From the NCBI GenBank assembly GCA_903950295.1, contig CAJBAP010000146.1:1-10491 (forward strand): a stretch of DNA of 10,491 bases, in the 5' to 3' direction. The notes under the pieces were generated by a model. The model searched no databases, was not told the DNA's origin, and was given only the letters and a program-made list of their open reading frames with translations. The first letter of the stretch is position 1. Every line of letters begins with the position of its first letter. Origin of the DNA: an uncultured Rhodocyclaceae bacterium (GTDB lineage Bacteria > Pseudomonadota > Gammaproteobacteria > Burkholderiales > Rhodocyclaceae). The translations under genes and the position numbers were made by a program. Below, one piece after another: positions 1 to 10,491 of the stretch.

Positions 1-387
1 GGTGAGGATCAGCTCTGCGTCATCCCACGGCTTGGCGATGTAGCGCCAGATCTTGCCCTGGTTGATGGCTGCGATGGTCGACGTCGTATCGGCATAGCCG
101 GTCAGCAGGATGCGCTTGGTCTCCGGCCAGCACGCGAATACCTGTTCGAGAAACTGGGCGCCATCCATCTCGGGCATGCGCATGTCGGAAATCACCAGAT
201 CGACGGGCGATATATTCATCAGGTCAAGACCTTCCTGGCCCGATCCGGCGGTGAGGATTTCGAAGCCCTGACCGCGAAACACCCGTTTCATGGCACTCAG
301 GACCGAGGGTTCATCGTCGACAAACAGCACCCGGGGTCGGGATTCCGGGGTGTCTTCCGTGGCTGGGGTGGTGGCTTGGTTGCTCAT
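1..387 (-). CDS. Response regulator, N-terminal receiver domain (3' end of gene outside window)
   Basis: The first 129 codons of a response regulator are visible; the reading frame is still open at position 1, so the output domain is not seen. After a polar leader of about 18 residues, the receiver begins with VLFVDDEPS (acidic pair D24-D25). The phospho-acceptor lies in the motif VISDMRMPEMDG, near residue 67; LLTGYAD supplies the conserved threonine, and IAKPWDD the conserved lysine. Receivers of this KPW type, with 'TSTIAAINQGKIWRYIAKPWDD', are commonly joined to HD-GYP phosphodiesterase or other signalling outputs, but that is family knowledge and not visible here. The ATG at 387-385 starts 7 bp after the stop of the GAF-GAF kinase gene, with no clear Shine-Dalgarno sequence, so translation probably depends on the upstream gene. 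The neighbouring kinase is the most likely phosphate donor (inference). Confidence 0.9.
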   Translation of the reverse strand, partial: MSNQATTPATEDTPESRPRVLFVDDEPSVLSAMKRVFRGQGFEILTAGSGQEGLDLMNISPVDLVISDMRMPEMDGAQFLEQVFACWPETKRILLTGYADTTSTIAAINQGKIWRYIAKPWDDAELILT

Positions 388-394
388 GGTGGGG

Positions 395-2323
395 TCAAAA
401 AGTCGGCGCTGGCGGGACGGCGTTGGTGCTTGCCTCATCCGCAGATTCGGCGGGTGGTTTGATCGGCAGCGTAATGGTAAAGGTGGAGCCTTGGCCCACC
501 GTGCTTGTCACTTCGATTTGGCCATGGTGGCGCGCGATGATGCTCCAGGCCAGCGACAACCCCAGTCCGGTGCCCTTGCCCACCGGCTTGGTGGTGAAGA
601 AGGGATCGAACAGGCGGTTGAGATGCTCGGGGGCGATGCCACGGCCGGTGTCGGAAATCTTGATGCGCACCGCATCGTTGCCGGCGAGTTCGGTGCGGAT
701 GATGATTTCGCCCCGAGTCTCGATGGCTTGCGCGGCGTTCACCAGCAGGTTCATGAATACCTGGTTGAGTTGCGAGGGCAGGCAGAATATCGGCGGCAGC
801 TTCCCGTATTCCTTGCTGACCGTGCACTTGTACTTGATTTCGTTGGCGACGATGTTGAGCGTGGAGTCGAGGCCCTGGTGAATATCTGCCAACTGCCAGT
901 GCACCTCGCCGACGCGCGAAAAATCCTTCAGGTCCTGCACGATCTTGCGCACGCGATTGAGGCCGTCCTTGGACTCGTTCAGCAAGGCGGGAATGTCGCT
1001 GCGCAAAAAATCGAGATCGATCGTTTCCGCCAGGGCCTTGCCGGCAGGGCTGGCGGCGCCGGCTTCGGCCAGGTGCAGCAGATCCTGGACGTAGTTGCCG
1101 AGGGTGCCGAGGTTGGAATTGACGAAGCCGATCGGGTTGTTGATCTCGTGCGCCACCCCGGCGGCCAATTGGCCGATCGAGGCCATCTTCTCCGATTGCA
1201 GCAACTGGTTCTGGGCCTCGCGCAGGTCATCTTCGGCACGGTGCCGGCGCACGATGCGCCAGGCATCGCTGGCGAGAATCTGCAAAAATTCGAGATCATC
1301 CTGGTCGTAGGCATCCTCCTTGCCGCCGATCCAGGCAATCGCGAGCACTTTGTCATTGTCGATGACCGGCACGATGATCAGCCGCGTCAGCACCTGGCGC
1401 ACGGCGGCTGGCTCGGCCCCGCACTTGAAATCGTTGAAGATCAGACCGTGGCGCTCGTGGAAACTGTGCACCCAGATGGCGTCCTTGCCGATCGGGTAGC
1501 AGCGGTCGTGCAGCAGGTTGTCGTTTTCCGCCGGGGAGCCCCCCCATGCCACCAGGTCGCTGTCAAGCTGGTTGGCGCTAACGAGGTGAATAAATCCGAC
1601 GCTGCTGCCGGTCAGGCGGCGTGCCTCATCGAGGGCGCGGCGGAGGAACTCATGCTCACCCTGTGCGCCGGCGTATTCACCTGCCTGTGCCAGGCGCAGC
1701 AGCGTCAGCCAGCGTTCCGTCTGGCGCCGCTCGCGCTCGCGCTGCCGTGCCGTGTCGATGGCATACGACAGTGTTTGCGACAACACCTCGAGTTCATCGG
1801 TGAGACTTTCCTCGAACACATCCACGGCGTTGGCGTACAGAAAGAGTGCGCCGCAGACCGTGCCGCCACGCCGTAGCGGTACGGCGGCGCAGGCGGCGAT
1901 GCCGAATTCGCGTGCCTTGGCATGCCAGGGTGCGGTGGTCGCGTCTTCGAGAAAACGATTGATGACGATGCAGTGACCCTCGCGCAGTGCGCGCCCGGCG
2001 GGACCGCGCCCTTCCGGCACCGCAGGATCCGCCATGATGCGCAGATCGGCGAGATAACCGGTGGCCGACCCGGCGTGGGCGACGGCATGAACTTCCTGTG
2101 TGCCTTCGTCGAGCACGCCTACCCATGCCAGCACCAGTCTGCGGTCGAGCTGTATGCCGAGGCGACAAATGTCATCGTAGAGCTTGGCAGTGTCGTCGGC
2201 GCGCGCCACCAGGCCGTTGGCCTGGATCAGGAAGGCGTAGAAGTCGAGTAATTGCTCTACCTGCGTCATGTTGGCGACGTCGGTTACCTGGTCGCCAGTC
2301 GCGGCGGTAGCGGAAATTGTCAT
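395..2323 (-). CDS. Soluble GAF-GAF sensor histidine kinase
   Basis: A 642-residue cytoplasmic kinase with no signal peptide or membrane segment. Two GAF-type sensor domains come first, at about residues 28-195 and 222-362; the second has the 'TGSSVGFIHLVSANQ' style seen in many betaproteobacterial GAF kinases. A short coiled coil (about 362-380) leads to the HisKA region, with H392 in AAGVAHEINNPIGFVNSN. The ATP-binding domain is complete: N-box MNLLVNAAQA (N529), G1 DTGRG (D558), F-box FDPFFTTKP and G2 GKGTGLGLSL. The HEINNPxGFVNSNL H-box and the long linker after it are typical of the NtrB-like HPK4 kinases. It should autophosphorylate on H392 and pass phosphate to a receiver, most simply the flanking ones (the dual-receiver protein upstream and the partial regulator downstream). 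The ligand of the GAF domains cannot be told. The last residues, AVPPAPTF, are encoded by a 24-bp repeat also present in the large hybrid kinase. The start is supported by an exceptionally good ribosome binding site. Confidence 0.95.
   Translation of the reverse strand: MTISATAATGDQVTDVANMTQVEQLLDFYAFLIQANGLVARADDTAKLYDDICRLGIQLDRRLVLAWVGVLDEGTQEVHAVAHAGSATGYLADLRIMADPAVPEGRGPAGRALREGHCIVINRFLEDATTAPWHAKAREFGIAACAAVPLRRGGTVCGALFLYANAVDVFEESLTDELEVLSQTLSYAIDTARQRERERRQTERWLTLLRLAQAGEYAGAQGEHEFLRRALDEARRLTGSSVGFIHLVSANQLDSDLVAWGGSPAENDNLLHDRCYPIGKDAIWVHSFHERHGLIFNDFKCGAEPAAVRQVLTRLIIVPVIDNDKVLAIAWIGGKEDAYDQDDLEFLQILASDAWRIVRRHRAEDDLREAQNQLLQSEKMASIGQLAAGVAHEINNPIGFVNSNLGTLGNYVQDLLHLAEAGAASPAGKALAETIDLDFLRSDIPALLNESKDGLNRVRKIVQDLKDFSRVGEVHWQLADIHQGLDSTLNIVANEIKYKCTVSKEYGKLPPIFCLPSQLNQVFMNLLVNAAQAIETRGEIIIRTELAGNDAVRIKISDTGRGIAPEHLNRLFDPFFTTKPVGKGTGLGLSLAWSIIARHHGQIEVTSTVGQGSTFTITLPIKPPAESADEASTNAVPPAPTF
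398..421. repeat. 24-bp perfect direct repeat, copy 1 (end of the GAF-GAF kinase gene)
   Basis: These 24 bases (plus strand begins AAAAGTCGGCGCTGG and ends CGGGACGGC) recur without mismatch at 6014-6037. Here they encode the last eight residues, AVPPAPTF, just before the stop codon of the GAF-GAF kinase. The flanking bases differ on both sides. Confidence 0.9.
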
Positions 2324-2325
2324 CA

Positions 2326-2335
2326 GATCACCCCT
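2326..2335 (-). promoter_or_regulatory. Extended Shine-Dalgarno of the GAF-GAF kinase gene
   Basis: AGGGGTGATC on the minus strand lies two bases before the ATG at 2323. It differs by one base from GGAGGTGATC, the full complement of the 16S rRNA tail, so it is much longer than the GGAG cores elsewhere in this cluster. It fixes the start and suggests this kinase is translated independently of the upstream gene. Confidence 0.75.
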
Positions 2336-2344
2336 GTCACGTGC

Positions 2345-3358
2345 CTAGCACGGCGCGTCGGTCTGGTTGTCAGTTGGGATGTTGCGCGCCTTGCAAAGCC
2401 TCACCAGCTCACGGTTTTCCAGCAGCAGGCGGCGGCGAGCCAGTGACTGGGCCACGGCGGCGCGCAAGACGAAGTCATCCCACGGTTTGGCAATGAAAAA
2501 CTGGATTCGCGCCAGGTCCAGGGCAATCACGACGCCCTCCATGTCGGGTGCGCCCGACATCAGGATGCAAGCGCAGTCGGGCCGTTTGTCGGCCAACTGT
2601 GCCAGGAACTGGGCACCGTCGATTCCGGGCATGCGGTAGTCGGCGATGACGCAGGAAAAGTCGATGGCATCGGTCATTTTCAATGCGTGCGACGATGAGG
2701 TGGATATCTGCACGCTGATACTGGCTGGATTGAGTTCGGCGATCCGCCCTTCCGGGCCTTCTTCCCGGAGCAGGCGGAACATGTCATCAAGCGTACTGCG
2801 CTGACTGAGGCAGCGCGCAATGGAGTTGGCAACATTGAGCTCATCGTCGACGACCAGAATCTGGTCGATGGGGTTGAGCGTGCCATGCGGCAGATCAATG
2901 CCGCTTTGCCGCAAGGAACTGGCGAGCGTCCGGTTTTCGATGCTGGCCTGACGGAAGTCGATGGCTTGGCTGAGTGAACTCTTGAGGAAGTAGCTGCTCC
3001 AGGGCTTGGGGATGAAGCGATAGATGTGTGTCTCGTTGATCATGCGGATCAGCGCATCGAATTCGGTTTGCCCTGACAGCACGATAGGAACGCAATCCTG
3101 TTGATGTGGTAGCCCGCCGAAGGTCTTGAGAAAGGTCAGCCCGTCCATTTCCGGCATGCGGTAGTCCGACACCACGACTTCGAATTCCTGCGTCCTGGCA
3201 CGTTCCAGTGCCTCGAGCGGATTGGTGAAGGTTTCGACCTCGTAGCGATAGCGCCCCAGCGGTGGTGTCGACAACTCGCGGCGCACGGCATTGATGATGC
3301 CCGGCTCGTCGTCAACAATCAGGATGCGGTGCGGCGTCGGGGTGATGGTTTTGTCCAT
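2345..3358 (-). CDS. Dual-receiver (REC-REC) response regulator without output domain
   Basis: A 337-residue protein consisting of two receiver domains and nothing recognisable as an output. REC1 (about residues 10-135) has ILIVDDEPG (D16-D17), phospho-acceptor D65 in VVSDYRMPEMDG, SGQT and K118 in FIPKPW. REC2 (about 165-305) has ILVVDDELN (D171-D172), phospho-acceptor D240 in IADYRMPGIDG, S268 in LMSGAPD and K291 in FIAKPWDD. Both therefore look competent for phosphorylation. REC2 is unusual: 68 residues separate its acidic pair from the acceptor aspartate, against 48 in REC1, so about 20 residues (around 188-212, rich in charged residues) are inserted between the first helix and second strand. 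A helical tail follows (about 306-325). Such proteins can act as phosphate sinks, relays or protein-protein switches; which applies here is unknown. It sits 21 bp upstream of the GAF-GAF kinase, a likely partner. The ATG is supported by GGAG six bases upstream. Confidence 0.93.
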   Translation of the reverse strand: MDKTITPTPHRILIVDDEPGIINAVRRELSTPPLGRYRYEVETFTNPLEALERARTQEFEVVVSDYRMPEMDGLTFLKTFGGLPHQQDCVPIVLSGQTEFDALIRMINETHIYRFIPKPWSSYFLKSSLSQAIDFRQASIENRTLASSLRQSGIDLPHGTLNPIDQILVVDDELNVANSIARCLSQRSTLDDMFRLLREEGPEGRIAELNPASISVQISTSSSHALKMTDAIDFSCVIADYRMPGIDGAQFLAQLADKRPDCACILMSGAPDMEGVVIALDLARIQFFIAKPWDDFVLRAAVAQSLARRRLLLENRELVRLCKARNIPTDNQTDAPC

Positions 3359-3430
3359 GACAGTCTCCGTGAATCAGGCTTGACTAATAAGGCTATTGAA
3401 GGGGCAGGTGCGGTATGGGGCGGCTTCCGG
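3359..3430 (-). other. 72-bp intergenic gap, the longest in the window
   Basis: This is the only spacer large enough to hold a promoter or terminator. It is more AT-rich in its half nearest the dual-receiver gene (around 3380-3400). I see no convincing -35/-10 pair, no sigma-54 type GG/GC pair, and no GC stem followed by a T run on the minus strand. Whether the downstream three genes form a separate transcript therefore stays open. Confidence 0.6.
3365..3368 (-). promoter_or_regulatory. Shine-Dalgarno of the dual-receiver gene
   Basis: GGAG on the minus strand, six bases before the ATG at 3358. It supports this ATG as the start and shows the gene has its own ribosome binding site after the 72-bp gap. 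Confidence 0.7.
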
Positions 3431-3913
3431 TCATGGCAAGTCACGGGTAATGTCGAGCTGCTGGTTGATGATATTCGACATGGTCTCGATCTGGGAAAGA
3501 AGGGTGGCGGTCAGTTCGCGCCGGGTTTCCTCGTCGTAATTCTGCGTCAGCAGGAGTTCGGCGAATCCCTGGATGCTGGCCATCGGTTCGCGCAACAGCT
3601 CGGCGATGCCCGTCAGGTGGTGCTTGGTGGTGGTGGCGGGGGTGACGTGACGAACATAGTAAATCGCCCGCAGGCCTGCAACGCTGACTTCGACCCGGCG
3701 GCGTTCCACCCCGAGGCTGAGCAGCAGCCCGTGCAAGGTGCCTTCGCTCATGCCGATCAACTCTGCTTCGGACTGGGTACAGTACTGCAGGAAGCCTGGA
3801 TTGATGCTGCAGATGTTGCCTGCGCTGTCGATGGCAACCGTACCCCAGGGCGATTTGTCCCAAGCCGCTGCCACGGCAGCCGGGCAGTGCAGGGTGGTGG
3901 CCGGCGTGTTCAT
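3431..3913 (-). CDS. Small PAS protein with histidine-less kinase dimerisation (DHp) domain
   Basis: A 160-residue soluble protein. Residues about 15-95 look like a PAS fold (SPWGTVAIDSAGNICSINPGF, then SEAELIG). Residues about 98-157 resemble a HisKA dimerisation hairpin: REPMASIQGFAELLLTQNYDEE followed by LLSQIETMSNIINQQLDI. The closest match in this window is the PAS kinase at the far end of the cluster, with [20 protein letters not shown] and [18 protein letters not shown]. Aligned on the shared P-M-A-S-I, the phospho-accepting histidine is replaced by glutamate (E105), and the protein stops at the end of the second helix with no ATP-binding domain. It therefore cannot work as a kinase or His phosphotransfer protein by the usual route. 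The start overlaps the stop of the upstream receiver gene as ATGA, so the two are probably made together; a role as receiver-binding adaptor or kinase inhibitor is inference. It could also be a decayed kinase remnant, but the frame is intact and the start is well placed. Confidence 0.85.
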   Translation of the reverse strand: MNTPATTLHCPAAVAAAWDKSPWGTVAIDSAGNICSINPGFLQYCTQSEAELIGMSEGTLHGLLLSLGVERRRVEVSVAGLRAIYYVRHVTPATTTKHHLTGIAELLREPMASIQGFAELLLTQNYDEETRRELTATLLSQIETMSNIINQQLDITRDLP

Positions 3914-4299
3914 GTCGGCGCTCCCTGGCTGTTGGCTGGCAGCAGCGCTGCCCGCAGGTGCTGTGCCAGGGCCATGGGGCTAAAGGGCTTGATGAAGTAG
4001 GCGTCTGCACCAAGGGCGCGGCCGAGTTCCTGGTCGGTCACCTGGCCGCAGGCGGTGACCAGCACGACATGGATGCCCGCCAGCGTGCCGTCGCGCTTGA
4101 TGCGCTCGCAGAGCTGGAAGCCGTTTATCGTGCCGGGCATCATCACGTCGAGAACAATGCCGGCTGGCGGGTCCTGGAGGATCATTTCGAGAGCGGCATC
4201 AGCACTGTCCGCTTCTTCAACCGCGAAGTCCCTTTGGATCGTGAGCCGGATCATCATTCGGATGTTGGGTTGGTCATCGACGACGAGCAGTCTTTTCAT
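3910..4299 (-). CDS. Single-domain (CheY-like) response regulator
   Basis: A 129-residue stand-alone receiver. It carries the full set of key residues: acidic pair D8-D9 in LLVVDDQPN, phospho-acceptor D51 in IVLDVMMPG, T82 in VLVTACG and K104 in YFIKPFSP. The length is that of one receiver fold plus a short tail, so there is no output domain. It is coupled on both sides by 4-base ATGA overlaps: its start overlaps the stop of the REC-HD-GYP gene and its stop overlaps the start of the PAS-DHp gene. A GGAG sequence seven bases before the ATG supports the start. Single receivers in such clusters usually act as phosphorelay intermediates between a hybrid kinase HPt and a final regulator, or bind a target protein directly. 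The large hybrid kinase upstream, with its own HPt, is the natural donor (inference). Confidence 0.95.
   Translation of the reverse strand: MKRLLVVDDQPNIRMMIRLTIQRDFAVEEADSADAALEMILQDPPAGIVLDVMMPGTINGFQLCERIKRDGTLAGIHVVLVTACGQVTDQELGRALGADAYFIKPFSPMALAQHLRAALLPANSQGAPT
3921..3925 (-). promoter_or_regulatory. Shine-Dalgarno of the PAS-DHp gene
   Basis: GGGAG on the minus strand, seven bases before the ATG at 3913 and inside the end of the upstream receiver gene. A kept binding site and an ATGA junction argue that this small gene is translated and is not a remnant. Confidence 0.65.
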
Positions 4300-5443
4300 C
4301 GGGGGTCTCCAGTAAATACGGGTTCGACATTGACCGTTACATCCTGGAAGCGTTTGGCGATGGCGGCGAATTCGTCGCGCAGCGTGGCAAAGGCATCAAC
4401 GACTTCGGGATCAAAATGCGTGCCCCGTCCGGCGAGGATGATCTCGCAGGCCTTCGCGTGTGGCATGCCCGGCTTGTAGACGCGTTCGCTGATCAGTGCG
4501 TCATAAACGTCAGCGACGGCCATCAGGCGCGCAGCGACAGGAATTTCAGCGCCGGCCAGGCCGGTGGGGTAGCCGGTGCCATCCCATTTCTCGTGGTGGT
4601 GCTGGGCAATGTCCTTGGCGAAGCCGAGGAAGGGTGCCGAACGTCCCATCTGCCGCTCGGCCTGTTCGAGGGCTTCGCGGCCGAGTGCTGCGTGGGACTT
4701 CATGACTTCGAACTCTTCTTCGCTCAGCCGCCCCGGCTTGAGCAGAATCTTGTCGGGAATGCCGACCTTGCCGATGTCATGGAGCGGGGCGGACTTTTCG
4801 ATCAGTTCGATGTTGGTGCGCGTCAGCTGCAGGGCGAAATGCGGATGGCGCTGCAGATGCTGGGCAAGCACGCGCACATACTGCTGGGTGCGGCGGATGT
4901 GGTTGCCGGTCTCGTTGTCGCGCGTCTCGGCGAGCGAGGCGAGCGCGAGGATGGTGACGTCCTGCACGAATTCGACTTCCCGGGCGCGCTTGGCCACTTC
5001 GCTGACCAGAAACTGGTTCTTGTCCTTGATGAAGTCGGCGGACAGCTTCATGACCAGTTGCGTCTTCACGCGGGCGCGCAGGATCGGGCCGCTGATCGGC
5101 TTGGCGATGTAGTCGACGGCGCCGAGTTCGAAACCGACCTGCTCATCGGATTCGTTGTTCATCGCCGTGAGGAAGATCACCGGTATGTCGCGCGTCAGCG
5201 GATTGGCCTTGAGGCGGCGGCAGACTTCGTGGCCGTCGAGTTCCGGCATCATGATGTCGAGCAGGATCAGGTCGGGGCGCGGTTCCGCCGCCGCCAGCCG
5301 CAGGCCTTTCTCGCCGCCGTTGGCGGCTTTCAACTGGTAGGTGTTGCGCAGCAGGGCGTTGATCAGGGAGAGCACTTCCGGGCTGTCGTCGATGATCAGT
5401 ACGGTTTCGCGTTTATCGATGGCGGGTACTGTTCCGGGCAGGT

Positions 5444-5447
<4 letters not shown>
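4296..5447 (-). CDS. Response regulator: receiver fused to HD-GYP c-di-GMP phosphodiesterase (RpfG-like)
   Basis: A 383-residue cytoplasmic regulator. The receiver (about residues 14-130) has VLIIDDSPE, phospho-acceptor D64 in [14 protein letters not shown]94 in FLTAMN and K116 in IAKP. A helical linker (about 130-165) leads to an HD-GYP domain (about 165-365). HD-GYP enzymes hydrolyse cyclic di-GMP to linear pGpG and/or GMP at a metal centre. All expected metal and substrate motifs are present: E179 and H183 in ETGNHIRR, H223-D224 with K227 in HDIGK, H252, H284-H285 in [12 protein letters not shown], and D313 in ADVYDAL. The glutamate four residues before H183 matches the extra ligand of the trinuclear-iron type, so the enzyme looks active. 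This is the only recognisable output in the window. The gene overlaps the hybrid kinase upstream and the receiver downstream by 4-base ATGA junctions and has AGGAG eight bases before the ATG. Lower c-di-GMP on phosphorylation, with effects on motility or biofilm, is inference. Confidence 0.96.
4307..4310 (-). promoter_or_regulatory. Shine-Dalgarno of the single-receiver gene
   Basis: GGAG on the minus strand, seven bases before the ATG at 4299, within the last codons of the REC-HD-GYP gene. It supports the overlapping start. Confidence 0.65.
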
Positions 5448-9406
<3,959 letters not shown>

Positions 9407-9423
9407 GATGTGCTCGATGCCCC

Positions 9424-10491
9424 TCAAGTTTTCAGGGCGATGGCGGTCGTCACGGTAGGCAGCCAGAGGGTGACCTGTGTGCCCGTGCCGAACTGGCTGA
9501 CGATGTCGACGCTGCCGCCGAGCAGCTCGATGATTTCCTTGACGATGCTCATGCCCAGCCCGGTGCCCGGGATCTTGCCGGAGGCGTCGGCGCGGTAGAA
9601 GCGTTCGCAGGTGCGCGCCAACTGTTCGGGCGTCATGCCGATGCCGTGGTCACTGATGCGGATGCCGATGCGGTTTGGCGTATCGAGTACTTCGATGGTG
9701 ACGCTGTCACCTTCAGGAGAGTACTTGTAGGCGTTCGAGATGATGTTGGTGATCGCCTGCGTGAGCTTCTGGCGGTCGGCGCGCACCGGACACGAGGCGT
9801 CTGGCAGGTTCAGCTCGGGCTGCGCCCGGCCGGGAGGTGTCTTCACGGCGCCGGCGATCTCGGTGAGTAGCGTGCACAAATCGAGGCGGACGATGTCGAA
9901 GTCCTTGCCGCGTCGTGCTTCGATGCGTGCGAGGTCGAGCAGTTCGTTGATGATCGACGCCATCAGTTCGGACTGTCTGAAGATGGTGGTGAGCATTTCC
10001 TGTCGGTCGGGCTCGTCGAAGGGCTGGTTGATCAGCAGTTCCGTGAACCCGTAGATGCTGGCCATCGGCGTGCGCAGCTCGTGAGCCGCGGTGGAGAGGA
10101 ATTCGCTCTTGAGCCGATCGACCTCGGTCTCGCGGGTGACATCGCGGCAATACAGGATCTGCGAGACCGTGGCGGTGGCTGAGACCCGGAGCCCCACTTC
10201 CAGTATGCGCTGGCCGGTACCTGCCAGTTCGATCCGCAGTTGGCCCGCACCGTCGGGCGCATGCCCATTCGCCGTCCCGCCAGTCCCGCGGGGATTCCCT
10301 GCGGTCACGCCTAACTTTTGCTTGGCGAGCAGGGTGGCGATGTCGGGGAAGCGTGCCTGCGGGTTGCACAGCTGTGCCAGGTGCGTCGAGAACGTCGGCG
10401 CATCGAGTCCGATCAGATCGGTCTCCACAAACCCCGTCATTTCCAAAAATGCCGGGCTGACGTAACTGACGCGATGGCGGGCGTCAAACGA
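9424..10491 (-). CDS. PAS sensor histidine kinase (5' end outside window)
   Basis: 355 codons are visible and the frame is open to the window edge, so the N-terminus is missing. A TTG at 10446 could be taken as a start, but codons upstream of it continue a PAS domain ([19 protein letters not shown] then LIGLDAP), so the real start is further out. Counting from the window edge: PAS about 1-118 (ending [11 protein letters not shown]), HisKA with H137 in [17 protein letters not shown], HATPase with N253 in [15 protein letters not shown]281 in DHGIG, ERFYRAD and [11 protein letters not shown] (309 onward). The core is complete and should autophosphorylate. The PAS domain contains a glycine-rich insertion (about 59-83, [12 protein letters not shown]). 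There is no receiver domain, so it must phosphorylate a separate protein; candidates are the receivers downstream (inference). Its HisKA is the nearest in-window relative of the histidine-less DHp protein. The stop overlaps a possible TTG start of the hybrid kinase. Confidence 0.95.
   Translation of the reverse strand, partial: SFDARHRVSYVSPAFLEMTGFVETDLIGLDAPTFSTHLAQLCNPQARFPDIATLLAKQKLGVTAGNPRGTGGTANGHAPDGAGQLRIELAGTGQRILEVGLRVSATATVSQILYCRDVTRETEVDRLKSEFLSTAAHELRTPMASIYGFTELLINQPFDEPDRQEMLTTIFRQSELMASIINELLDLARIEARRGKDFDIVRLDLCTLLTEIAGAVKTPPGRAQPELNLPDASCPVRADRQKLTQAITNIISNAYKYSPEGDSVTIEVLDTPNRIGIRISDHGIGMTPEQLARTCERFYRADASGKIPGTGLGMSIVKEIIELLGGSVDIVSQFGTGTQVTLWLPTVTTAIALKT
10270..10283. 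repeat. 14-bp inverted partial copy of the repeat
   Basis: CGCCGTCCCGCCAG on the plus strand is the reverse complement of 409-422. It falls in the part of the PAS kinase that encodes the glycine-rich insertion, and is read there on the opposite strand relative to the repeat, giving a different peptide. At this length in GC-rich DNA, chance is possible. Confidence 0.4.

Noticed and set aside
290..1876. A 528-codon open frame on the plus strand
   Set aside because: Antisense to the GAF-GAF kinase; its translation shows no motif and it has no supporting start context.
160..3170. Recurrent short similar sequences such as CGGGCATGCG near 171, 2627 and 3153
   Set aside because: They encode the conserved M-P-x-M/I-D-G loop after the phospho-acceptor aspartate of receiver domains, so protein homology explains them and they are not a DNA repeat family.
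3359..3430. Possible promoter in the 72-bp gap (TATTAG-like and TTGACT-like hexamers)
   Set aside because: The TTGACT lies on the plus strand, opposite to the genes, and the minus-strand TATTAG has no -35 element at a fitting distance.
3431..3913. The small PAS-DHp gene as a pseudogene of a PAS kinase
   Set aside because: The frame is intact, it has a ribosome binding site and an ATGA junction, and it ends cleanly at the end of the second DHp helix. Decay remains possible but is not the best reading.
10285..10292. CCCGCGGG palindrome in the PAS kinase
   Set aside because: An eight-base palindrome of G and C is common in GC-rich coding DNA and its flanks do not extend the symmetry.
9424..10446. 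A 340-codon kinase beginning at the TTG at 10446
   Set aside because: Codons upstream to the window edge continue a PAS domain in the same frame, so the gene is 5'-truncated by the window and this TTG is internal.

Overview
The window is a dense, single-direction signal-transduction cluster. Every gene I can support lies on the minus strand, so transcription runs from position 10491 towards 1. Non-coding DNA is almost absent: about 72 bp at 3359-3430, 21 bp at 2324-2344, 17 bp at 9407-9423 and 7 bp at 388-394. No stretch over 300 bases lacks a gene. The high GC content, strong G/C third-position bias and the style of the kinases suggest a proteobacterium, probably a betaproteobacterium of the Rhodocyclales type. 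That placement is an inference from protein style, not from a marker gene. There are no RNA genes, insertion sequences, CRISPR arrays or phage genes.

Layout in order of transcription: (1) 10491-9424, the 3' part of a PAS histidine kinase whose start lies beyond the window. (2) 9406-5444, a very large membrane hybrid kinase with HAMP, GAF, PAS, HisKA, HATPase, two receivers and an HPt domain. (3) 5447-4296, a receiver fused to an HD-GYP c-di-GMP phosphodiesterase. (4) 4299-3910, a stand-alone receiver. (5) 3913-3431, a small PAS protein ending in a kinase-derived dimerisation (DHp) helix pair that has lost its phospho-accepting histidine and has no ATPase domain. (6) 3358-2345, a protein made only of two receivers. 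(7) 2323-395, a soluble GAF-GAF histidine kinase. (8) 387 to the window edge, the N-terminal receiver of another response regulator.

Genes 2 to 5 are chained by 4-base stop/start (ATGA) overlaps, and genes 1 and 2 are overlapping or nearly so, which points to one translationally coupled operon. After the 72-bp gap genes 6, 7 and 8 follow with short spacers; they may be the same transcript or a second unit.

Functionally the window encodes three complete kinase cores, seven receiver domains, one HPt domain and one pseudo-DHp protein, yet no DNA-binding output domain. The only visible output is the HD-GYP phosphodiesterase. The simplest reading is a branched phosphorelay in which membrane and cytoplasmic sensors feed a pool of receivers that control c-di-GMP level and protein-protein contacts rather than transcription directly. 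The most unusual items are the histidine-less PAS-DHp protein, the receiver-only protein with an insertion in its second receiver, and a 24-bp perfect in-frame repeat shared by the two different kinases.
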